Shown here piece by piece: positions 33,210-45,200 of a stretch of 64,000 nt of DNA. Position numbers and translations under genes: made by a program. The DNA comes from Siphonodentalium dalli (lineage: Eukaryota; Mollusca; Scaphopoda; Gadilida; Siphonodentaliidae): contig CP136069.1 of assembly GCA_032622095.1 (NCBI GenBank), positions 72,687,319 through 72,751,318 of the forward strand. The letters are read 5' to 3'. Positions within the stretch are counted from its first letter, which is position 1. The number at the start of each line of letters is the position of its first letter. The notes below the pieces were generated by a model. That model did not search any database and was not told the DNA's origin. It was given only the letters and a program-made list of their open reading frames with translations.

Positions 33210-36200
33210 CTAAAAAAATGAATAAAAATCTGTAAATCGATGTATTTGTAAATTGTCAAGACAAGCTTGCACAATAGGATGTCACCATCATGTTGGTTTC
33301 TAAGATGCGCAATCAAGGTATGCTACGTTTTGAAAGTGGTATATCGATAAACTGGATGAGAAAGTCTGCAAATAGAATGTCTGTAATTTGCGGAAATTCA
33401 ATCTCTGGGAACATCATTCTGCTTGGGCCTCAACTGTTATGGGAGACCTAGGATCAGATTGAATTTCGCCAGTTGAAGTTGGTCATATTCACCCATTAGT
33501 CACTCCTCGATTATGCATTTTATCTTCTGCAAATTAGGGAATCTAGAAACTTCCCAGAAGGAAAATAGTAACTAAATGTTAATTTGAGACTATAGATACT
33601 TCCTAGAAGATGAGGCCTAAGCAGAATGAGGTCTCCAGAGGGTGAATTTGGTGATACTAGCCCACTGTGCGGGATAGCGTCATCAAATTCCCCCTCTGGG
33701 GACCTCATTCTGCACATGACAGACACACTATTTGCATGCTTGTGGATGAGCTAACATTCAATCACTAGAAAGCACATACAAATCTCGGGAACTTACCGAC
33801 TGGTGACGGCCAATATGTTTTATAAACCCTCCATCAGAATATCTAATAAAATGTGCTATGGTATGGGAACTATGTCATTGCAAGTATAAAGATTGAACAC
33901 CACAGTTGACATCAACGATTAACTATGTAAAAATAGATCTGTGTTGACAGACAGGCATTGTTTACGCAAAAAACAATATTGAAGGCATCATAGGAAATTG
34001 TATTACTAGTATAGACAATAAGAGATATACGTAAATAAGCTATATTATGTAAATTGATTAGGTTCCATCTTGCCTTCCATGTTTTATTATATCCAATTTA
34101 CGACATGCTGAAAAACGGACATAACTGTTAATATGACCGGCCGTGCACGGCAAAAGGATATCTGACCGGAAGTTGGTTTGCTGAAGTACTCGGTAAAACC
34201 GAAAGCGAGGCGGCTCTTTTGTGTGGAAGTACTCGTGGGAATACAGACAATTTGCTGTGACTCAAAGACCCAGACCACTTGTAAGTACAGTGGTAGCAGA
34301 GCGAGGTTGTTCGATAATGGCATCGAACATGAATAACTACAAACAACCGCCGAGGTTCACGACAGATTTGCCGTATGAGAAATGGAAAAACGAACTTGCA
34401 ATCTGGAAATTAGTTACGGATTTGGAAGCAAAACAAATTGACCCGGTAGTAGCCCTGTCTCTCACAGGTAAAGCACGCTAAGGACACTGGTTTAGCTACA
34501 TTATTGACAGCGTTAGATGAAGTTTACAAAGGTGATGAAAAAGGATGAAGCTTACAAAGCATATCGTGATTTTGAAACTTTCAAAAAGACAGAAAATAGT
34601 AAGATGCATGATTACATCACTGAGTACGAACTCCTATACAAAAGATACAAAGAACATGATTTAGTTCTATCGGATGCAGTTTTAGCTTTTCGTCTGTTGG
34701 ACAATGCTAACCTTGAAAAAAAAGAGAGACAGTTGGTGTTAACAGCTTGCAGTGATGTCACATTCAATTCGATGAAATCTGCACTGAAATGTATTTTTGG
34801 TGACTCAGCAGGTGATGGGACTTTGGATTCAAAATGTGATGTTTCTGGAATCAAGTTAGAGTCTCAAAGTGTTTGTTATGCTGAGAGAAGAGGTGCCTTT
34901 TCAAACAAGTATCGTGGTCGTGGCTATCAGTCCCATGCTAGTAGTGATGCAAATTCTTACAGTCATGCTTCAAATAATTCCAACCTAAAGGGTTGTAATC
35001 CACTAAATAGATTTGGTAAGAGATCTCGCTGCACATGCTGTGATTCTTTGTTTCATTGGTACAAGGCCTGTCCTCATCGCAAGGATCATTCGTCTGAGTC
35101 TGTTAATGCTACGATGGACGTCGGTTCAGAACAGTTTGAGTCTGTTAATATAACTCTCTTCAGTAATGATTGTCAGAAGTTTGAACCAAATGAGATTTTT
35201 GTGGCTGAATCTTTCTGTGCTGCAGTTATTGATACGGCATGCACTAAAACAGTGTGTGGAACTGATTGGCTTTGCAATTATTTGAAACACTTGTCTTCAA
35301 GTGATCAGAGCAGTTTATCACGGTCCGATAGTCATCAAGAGTTCAGATTTGGTGATGGTGTACGTGTCGTTTCTAAGGAGAATGTTGTCTTTCCAGCTGT
35401 AGTAGGTTCGACAAATTGCTACATATCAAGTGAAGTTGTTGATTGTAATATTCCGCTGCTTTTAAGTAAAGAGTCTCTAAAGCGGGCCCAGACAAAACTT
35501 GATCTCAGTTGTGATAAAGCTTGGATGTTCGGAAAAGATGTTAAACTATAATTTACATCAAGTGGTCATTACTGTGTTGATCTACTGCCCAAGTCAGCTA
35601 CCGGTAGTAAACAAGAATGTGAAACTAATGAAGTCTTAGCAGTGTCTATAGATAGTGAAGAAGAAATGATAAAACTTCATAAACAGTTTGGACATGCATC
35701 CATTGATCGACTTTTATCGCTTCTCAAGAAGGCTGGGATTACAGATAAGGATGTTCATCAGAGAATGAAGGATGTTGTCAACAAATGTGACACATGTGCC
35801 AAGTACTGGCGACCTCAACCAAAACCAGCTGTTTGCTTACTGCTGGCACAAACATTCAATCAGATGGTTGCCATGGACCTACATGAACTAAAAAAGGGCA
35901 TTTGGTATCTTCACATGATCGATTTATTTTCCAGATATAGTGCTGCATGTATTATCAAAACTAAAAAGACAGGTGTTATTGTGCAGAAGTTTCTACAACA
36001 TTGGGTCAGTCTCCATGGACCACCGACTTTCTGCCTCACTGACAATGGCAGTGAATTTGTTTCGACGGAGTTCCACGATATGGCAGAAAATTTGAACATA
36101 ACAGTCAGAACCACTGCAGCAGAAAGTGCTTGGAGCAATGGGATTGTTGAGAGACATAATGGTGTGCTAACAGGAATTCTCAACAAGGTATTATGTGATG

Positions 36201-39200
36201 TTACCACTGATTTGGAGACAGCTTTGGCTTGGGCGTTAAATGCTAAGAACTCTTTAGCGAATACCCATGGGTTTAGTCCATACCAGCTTGTTTAGTTTAT
36301 GGCGAGAACTGTATACTACCTTCTATCCTAACAGATGAATTACCCGCTTTGGAAGCAACAACTATGAGTGAGCATGTTGCTAGGCATTTGTCGTCACTAC
36401 ATGCATCAAGAAGAGCATTTATGGAGAATGAAACCTCAGAGAGAATCAGAAGAGCTCTTCGTAAACAAACAAGGAACAACGATCATTTTTCTACAGGTGA
36501 CCTTGTATATTATAAACGTTTGCATGATGATAAATGGAGAGGACCTGGTGTGGTGATTGGCGAAGATGGGATGGTTGTATTCGTCAGACATGGAGGTACC
36601 TATGTGAGGGTTCATAAATGTAGGCTGTCAAAAGCGCCCAGTAGGTCTAGCATTCAAAATATCTATCCTCCTGTGCCAGAGCTGGGTGATGACAATGGAA
36701 ATTCGATGAGTGACTACTCTTTACCGGTGACTGAAAATGTTTATCAACAGGATTCAGATGATGAATTGGCACAAACTGATGAGTTGGAGGTTCCTCCTAT
36801 AGACGTGACAGTTCAGAGTCAGGCTCAACCTAGAAATGTATGTACGCCTGAAGTAGGTCAGCATATCAAGTTCAATGTTGGCGATATTTCAACGACTGTG
36901 AAGGTTTTATCAAGAGCTGGTAAAGCTACTGGAAAGAACAAGAATTGGTTCAATGTTGAGTTTACCGATCCTGTTAACAAAGTTGGTACGAAGTGTTCCA
37001 TGGATTTTGCAACTTTAGAAGATCCACAGATTGTACAGTCAGACGATGGAAATGCACAGCATGATGAAGAGATTGTTATGGTGCTTGAAGATATTGACTT
37101 TCACCAAGCAAAAGATGATGAAATGTCTGAATGGAAAAAGTATGCTGTCTACGAAGAGGTTCCAAACAATGGTCAGAAATGTATTTCAGCCAGATGGGTA
37201 TGTAGTCTGAAAGATACACCTGAAGGACAAATAAAGAAAGCCCGCCTCGTAGCAAGAGGGTTTGAGGATTTGGAGAAAGATTCAGTAGAGAAAGACTCAC
37301 CCACCTGTTCAAAAGAATCACTGAGGGTAATGTTAGCGGTAACGGCTCAGAATAGACATAGCAGGCTTACGAGAGCTTCTACAAACAAAACAGATTTCTG
37401 ACATCAAATGGAGTTCATCTAAAGATCAGTTAGCGGACTGCCTAACGAAGAAGGGTGCGTCCCCTTTGAGTTTGTTAAAGCTCATGGAGGATGGAAAGTT
37501 TGAGTAAATGCCAATGGACTTAATGTGTAAATAATAGGGCTGGGCGATATTGACCCAAAAAAATATCGCGATATTATGATGACAATATCGCGATACACGA
37601 TAGTATCGCGATATTATTTTGGAATATAACAATTGTTAATTAAAATGTCTAATATATGCAATATTTCATGAATAAAGTTGCATCTTTGCACAGTCACACC
37701 TGCGTTTTATTTACAATTTGTGGGCCATGCGATGTTGCGTAAATATGTATTGCAGATTTATTGTACATCACAGTATCATGAGTCATGACTCATGACCACT
37801 CGTCTGCAACTGCAAGACTGCAACATCTGACAGTTTGCCGACGCCGAACGCATTAACAATCACACATACTCATCAACTCATGCATGTGTTATTGACTTAT
37901 TGTTGACATGAGTCATCACATTGAGTGAGGTGTCAGCAGATGAGCTGCGTGTTTATAAATTATAATCACATGTCGGCTTCTTTGGTCCTTTAGTGGGGGA
38001 ACGCGTATGTAAAACAAATGGTGGTATGAACAGTAATTCGTCTTAGAACGCGGCCCACGTGCGTTTTCAGATTTCTTAAAATTTTAGAGTTATATATAAA
38101 ATAATATACAGAGAGAGAGAGATCATTCACGAGGGTAGCCGGCTCTGGTAAAAACCGAGTGAGCGGAGCGAACAATGATTTTACGGTTTTTACCAATAGG
38201 TAATAGGACCGGCTCCCCGAGTGAATTATGACATTTATGTCACGTAATTATGGAAGCCAATAAATTATTCTGTTTATTTACAGTTTTACACACTTTTCGT
38301 GACTTAAATGCGCTAATTGAATGCCTAATTCTAAAGATAATATGTGACAAATTAGTCCCCGACAAGCTGCCGCGTGCGCTCACTGCGTTATTCACAATTT
38401 CACAGGTGTGACATTATTACTTTTAATTCACCGAGAAATCTTGATAAATCTCCGCTAAGTGTGTAATAAAATGTGATAACGCGTGTCACAATTTCACAAA
38501 AGATATCCCAACTGCGGCCATCCATTCGCACAGATTGTCAAACTGGCTTGTAGTATGGAGCATCAATTTTCTCACAAGTTCCTTGATAAAAGGAAAGATT
38601 GAAGATGCTCCAACAACAATGTGCGTGCGAAGAGTCGAAGACATACAAACTACTAATGTATGAGAAGGGTGGACTATTTAGATCGCAACAGGGACTGTCA
38701 GGGAGGAAGAACGGAAAGAGTGAAGACTTCAGTGAAGACTTATACATTTCCTGCATGTACTTCAGAGCGGATCTCAATCTCCAAACTTTGTCAACTTACA
38801 TAGTTTTTATAAACCTCACTGTAAAACAGTTTTAGTATGTCGTGGTGTGATTGCAATTTCCATGTTGCTTCGTGCAGTATTAACTATTAACTTACGCAAG
38901 CAGGCATGGCCACACAACGCCACTTATACGTTGTCACTTCGTTGTGTGAATATAGAGTTATCATTCCTGCATCGGGAATTGGTGATGCCGATATTTTAAA
39001 ATTAACACAGTATTTTTAACTGACTGACTGGTGAGTTGACTGATCTAATATTCTAATTTCAACACAGATTCCTGGAACAAGATTTGACCCCACCCCAGTA
39101 ATACTTATAATAATTCTATAGAAAGGAAACTAACTTGACAGGGCCTAATTTTTTAACATTTATTTGGCGACTTTCGTAGACTTCATTTGAACATTTCCAT

Positions 39201-42200
39201 TTCAAATTTTCAAACAAATTATGTCAGGCGGATTAGCTGCATGTTTATAATCACATGTCGGCTTCTTTGATTGGCTTCTGGTTCTAACTTCAAAGTCAAA
39301 AGAATTACAGCAAAAATAATAATACTATTTTTAATTGAAAGAAGCTGAAACAAGAAATTAATTAAACAATAATATAATTAATATTGTATTATTGAATTTA
39401 TTGTAATACAATATCAATTATTCAATTATAAATTTTGAACTGTCAGTTTTTAGTTTTTCGAGTGAACAATTGACTCCACATTATAGTTTTATACATGCCC
39501 GGACCACGGAAACAACAGTGTCAACAGTAATCTAATTACTCGCAATACTCGGGCAGGTTCTTTGTAAGGAACACAACACGAGCATGTTCACCTTGGTGGG
39601 GTTCAGACATGATCTCTTCTTGGTGACAACATTACCCGCGGTGCTGAACAGGCGCTCTGAAGCGCAACTTGTTGCCTGGATGCACAAATATTTTCGTGCA
39701 AGTTTGGCCATCATTGGGAACAAGTTATGGTTAACTCGCCACCAATCAAGCGGATTGTCATCTTCGTCGATAGTCGGGAACATCAAATAAGTGTTAAACT
39801 CCTTCTTGGCACAGTCAATTGTATCTTTGCGTTTGTCCGCGTCACTTAACTGTTTGGGCTTGACTGATTCTGGTTTCTTAAAAAAGTCACTTAAGCGCTT
39901 TTTCTTTGTCATCGGTGGCTCGGAAACAAATGATTCTTTTGAGCTTTTGTCGACATTCTGTGCATCTTCTTCGGGTGTGTTTAATTTGATAGCCACTGAC
40001 TCGTCTACAAGTATATTGATAATACCTTCCACCTTTTCTTGTGTAACATATTTTGCTTTGAAGCGCGGGTCCAATAAGGAAGATTTCTCTATTATGTCCC
40101 TCACGTCGCCTTCCTTATACTTTTCCTGCATGTATTTGAGTGCTTTGCATCTTATATCCTTAGTTAGTTCCGGTTCTTCATCTTTAGATTTAAGAAGGTC
40201 CGTCTCGAAGAGATGTAGCACTGGCAGAACATAAGAAATTGTCAGACTTTTCTCGCCCGATAGAATGTCCGTAAAATCCGAGAGACTGCCACATTCACTG
40301 CTTCTAACACTGCTACATCTTGCCATGTAGGAATCAAATGGGTAGCCTTTCGGTCCGCACTTAAAACTTTCCTGAGTGCTCTCTCCTGCTCCAGTATTCG
40401 AGATATCATTTTTATCTTGGAGCCCCATCGCGTATCACAGGCTGTTACCAGTGAATGTTCAGGTAGACCCATCTCTTTTTGAGCTATGGTTAAGTCTCGT
40501 TTTTTTTCTCCAGCTATGACTAAAGTGGGTGATGATTTTCTTTGCCTGGCCTATCGCTCTGCTCATTCTGTTGTCATCGTCATCAAGTCCCTTGTTTACG
40601 GCAAGATTTAATCTGTGTCCAAAGCAGGACATACGAACCCAGTTCTTGGATTCAATAGCACATATTATGTTAGCTGCATTGTCGGATGTCACTGCCACCA
40701 TGTTATTTTCCTTGAGATCCCATTCATTTAGGATATTTGTTAGCCCAGCAGCAAGTACATCAGCTGTGTGATCATCTGGGGTGAATATGGTTTCAAGGCA
40801 AGTTGATTTAAGGGACCAGTTGTTATCAATGTAATGTATGGTTAAACTCATATATGGGTCCGATGTCACACTTACCACATGTCGGTTGTTGTTGAAAAGA
40901 ATGTACATTCTTTCTTCAATGTACCCGAAACTTTAGCCCGAAGATCGTTGTACATGGCTGGAATTTTAGTTTGAGAGAAGTACTTTCTACTGGGCATTTC
41001 ATATCTTGGGTCAAATTCAGATATCATTCTCTTGAATCCGACTTTATCGACAGTGTAAATTGGAAGCATGTCCTTTGCTAAGCAAAATGTCACCGCATTT
41101 GTCAACTGATTCCACCTCTTCCCATTTCGCTCATACATATGATTTTTTTTAAATCCCTCAGATATACTAATTTGTTGAGATTTGTCATCTCCCCCACCTT
41201 TGGCAGCAATAACGAATCGCAAGGGGGGGTTTTCTGTGTGTAGTTTGCCATATTCTGTTGGGTGATGGAGCCTTAAGTGCCTAAAGAGATTTGTTGTGTT
41301 GCCACCCTTCGCACCGACTTTTTTCTTACAAAGTTTGCATGAGGGTGCATCGTACCGCATTTCCCCAACTTCTGAGTCACCCCGAGCATCTATGAATCCG
41401 AAATATGCCCAGACAGGGGATTTTATTTTTTTCTTCTCTATAAAATTGTCAGCCATATTTAAAAAATGGTGGTCTAATTACTCTAATAAGGCCATATAAA
41501 CTTAATAGTTTGTTTCTCAGGGATTTTTTTTTTCAAAGTGATGAGGGAGGCAGTTATTTATATTTATTATTTTTTTCAAATTAATTTTGTGGTGAGGCAG
41601 GTATTTATATATATAATATTTATCGGAGTCCCATATTAAGGAATAATACTGGATATGAGGAATAATACTGGATATGGGCAATATACTGAAGCAGGGAAGC
41701 TGACCATCATATATCCCCTTAATAATCTAGATTTGTAATAAAGTTGTATAGAGGAAAAGGTTTGAGTTATTCACTCATGGCAGAAGATGTGGAAACTACA
41801 TCGGTGAAATTTTATGTAACTCATGGTGACCACCAGCCAGATCAAGCTTTATTGGAAGGAGTTCCACTGGACTACACATGAATTGATAATATTAAATCAC
41901 AACAATAATTTATGAAATAAAAGGTTTATTTTCTAATTAATCACAGACTTTCATAAAAATCTTGAAGTTTGGAATAGTGCTGATCCACAAACCAGAGTGC
42001 ATTACATACAATAGCCACATATTGCCGACCCACACTGTCAACGCTAACCATTCGGCAGCCCACTTTGTTTTCAACCAGTCAATGAATGAATTGCACAATT
42101 TGTTACGTTTGTTTTTCACATTTGTCTTACTGGGCAACACCACCTCCTTGCAACTTGTCATCAGCACCGAGAATACATCAACTACTTCTCCCGATTTATT

Positions 42201-45200
42201 CTCTGGTACATCTTCTTTGGTCACTCGAATTTGAAATTATCGTCCGAAAAATTGCGTGACTTCAGAAAACATGATGATTGATGATCATGATCATGATGTC
42301 TCCTGCAACTGTGTCAAAGTCCCCCGTTTTTCGTTTTTGAAACAACCAGGTCAAAATCATCGTCAATGTCTTTCGTGGACATGAAATCATCAGCCATTTT
42401 AGGAACAGTTTTTGATCTGTTGTCTGATATAATTGTCCATTTGCCTTCCGACGCATTCTGCACGATACAAATGTTCACCAAAGTCGCCATTTTGTTATTA
42501 TTTTAAACAGGAAGTTCGTCAGAATTATCCGCCCTTGTTTGTGAATGTAAAGTCCGGATAGATTTGCAGTCCGGATAGATTTGCAGTTTGCGTAAAGTTT
42601 CAAGACGAAGTTATCGGTCTGGGGCGGTTCGGGACATGCGGTATTTATATATTTATTATTTTATAGGTGCCAATAAATAAGGGGGAGGCGCAGGTTTTTG
42701 GGGGACGCGGCGATCCCTGAGAAACGAACTATTAAGTGTGTATGGCCTAAGTAATTAGTAAACAAGCAAATGACGTGATAAACAAACAAAGGGATATAAT
42801 CAGTATTAATTAATCCTGCAACGCGACCACGTGCGTTTGCAGATCTCTTAATTTTTAGAGTTATATCCCTTCGTCCGCTGACTGAGATCAACTAAATAAC
42901 GTAGCGTGCATTGAAGTTGATTGAACTCGCAGACATGAGAAATAGCTTCTTTGATGTTTGCGACACAGTGATAATCGGACCTGTGAGCCGTGAAAGTAGT
43001 CACACGTTGTCAGATATTGTGACACCGTCGACCAACTCGCTGAATGGCACATGTTTTCAAACAATGGGTTGCGTAAGCAAATAAATATATCCCGCTGTCG
43101 GTGAAATTCAGCCCAGTATGATGCAATAACCTTCTGCCATGCTGCCCATGCACTATGATGCATGTCTCAGGGATGACGGGAGATAAAATCGCGAACACCG
43201 GGAAGTTCGAGACTATTATACTTGATGATCTTAATCTAACTTCCCCGTTTGTTGGGACCATATGATGGGTTTCTTCAGCAATCTACATGTGGAATATTAC
43301 AAGTTACAACGTGGACGGTTTTACGATATTTTTATTTCAGACGATATTTTTGACGATCTCAAATTTAAAACCGAGTATACCCGATATATCGTCAAACCGC
43401 CCAGCACTAGTAAATAATGTAAAATATTCTCAATTGTGCGTGTTGTTGGACTATGTATAGTTTTCGTATAAAAAGACAGAGAGAGAGGAGTGTTAATATG
43501 ACCGGCCGTGCACGGCAAAAGGATATCTGAAGTTGTTACAATGTTTGTCCTTTCTCTTGGGCCTATAAGATATTATGTTCACCAATTAAGTGTCGTTGGC
43601 TCTTGATTTTGTGGTTTGGCCAAACCACAAAATCAACAAATAGTATATCCCCATGATTTAACACTATTGAATATACCTTGACCATAGTGTCCAACGTTAA
43701 ATCGTCAATTTTTTCGTCTTCTGACGACTCTGCTATTGGCCCATCCTCTCCCTCTTCTCCGTACATCTCATCAGTGTCTGCGGCAGCTTTTCCTCCACGT
43801 CGTTTCTTTGTTATTGTTCCTGTTGCATACGGAGTCATGTGCATAGACTTGTTGTAAGATCGGGTGAAAGCAGCTTTGGTCTAAAATAAAGTTATATAAT
43901 ATTAAAGACATATTATGGACTTGTTCAGGTGCGTGAAATTGATAAGTTAGTACTCAGGCGCTATGCCAACATGGGGAATGTAGCATTCTACTAACATTGC
44001 CTAAAATTTCAAAGAAATCGACCATACCACTCCATAGAAAACATCATCGGAATTACGCCCAATTGTAAATATTTACACTCGATTTAGGACGCAACTATCG
44101 GCGACAAACTAACACAAATGATTTCGCCATCGAGAGTCATTGCATTTAATTAATATATAAGAATGACAATGTGTATCGTCAATTTGGATTAATATTAGTA
44201 ACAGATAACTACTTTTTGCAAAATTATTCTCAGTTTCTATTTGATCACCCTACTGGAGTGTTTCACATCACATTAACATTTCTTTACAAAATACTCATTG
44301 ATGAGTAGATCCCTTAGGAAGTGTTCAGATAATAAGTTCAACAAATGACCAAAGGAGACCATAGGTCGTTTGTCAAACTTATTATCTGAACATTTCCCAC
44401 CAATGAATAGAAATCCATCTGGACTTGTATTATCTTTTCGTCTGTCATCTGCCTCTATTACCTGAACATCCCTCCAAATGAACTGTCTAGTTTTCACAAT
44501 ATATCTCCATAAAATTTATACATATCCAGTGAAAAATAATTATGTCCTAAGAACAAGATAATTTTCATTTTTCGGTCAATTGCAATCTACAATACTGGCA
44601 AGTGTCAAACATGTGAGCAGCTGCTGTCCGTAATAAGACCATTCCAATGTATACTTTTATAACTGGCGGGAGATCCATCCAGAAAAGAAAGGGCTAATTT
44701 ATGCCTAAGATATAAGAATTATTGAGAGAATCTGTTCAAGCCGATAAATACAGATTTTTTCGAAAGTAACAATTTTGTTCAGATAGCAAAAAAGAATATG
44801 ATTCAAAACATTTCTTGTTTATATTATCAACTATCACGGTGCGGAATCATGTGGTTTCGAGGTTGGTGAGTGCCATGCATTCAAAATGGATGAGGCGAGT
44901 GCAAAGGCACAAAAACATGAGGAAGTGACACAAAACATAGCATTTTTACTGTTACAAGCATATGCTAGTTTATTTTTAAAACAAGTTGATACCATATTTG
45001 TTGGGAAATACTCAGTAGTTTTCTATAACATTCTGACCAAAGTTGCCAGTCAGATGTAAGTGGAAACACCAGTCCATACATCTAGGAGAATCCTTTGACT
45101 GACAACTTTGGTCAGAATGTTAGAGCAAACAACTGTGACTTAGAACACAAATGAGGCACAAGCTTGTTTGAAAAATAGTATAGAATATGCTCGTAGTTGC

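Larger units (their letters stand above)
37535..43409. mobile_element. hAT transposon (ZBED type) inserted in the Copia element
   Basis: Termini TAGGGCTGGGCGATAT and (inverted) TAGTGCTGGGCGGTTT, flanked by the exact 8-bp target duplication GTAAATAA (37527-37534 and 43410-43417). It is 5875 bp with a - strand transposase (39532-41456). Internal repeated blocks, for example 'CCACGTGCGTTT' near 38052 and 42830 and 'CACATGTCGGCTTCTTTG' near 37969 and 39254, show internal rearrangement. A separate inverted-repeat segment sits at 41470-42770. Confidence 0.92.
34126..43532 (+). mobile_element. degenerate Ty1/Copia LTR retrotransposon, split by hAT insertion
   Basis: Order is 5' LTR, primer-binding site, gag, protease, integrase, reverse transcriptase start, RNase H tail, polypurine tract, LTR start. 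Integrase lies before reverse transcriptase, the Copia order. It lies antisense to RFC1 in its last intron. The coding region has frameshifts and lacks the catalytic reverse transcriptase and most of RNase H. A hAT element (37535-43409) splits the 3' untranslated part. The 3' LTR is cut off after 40 bp, so no target duplication can be scored. It cannot move on its own. Confidence 0.9.
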
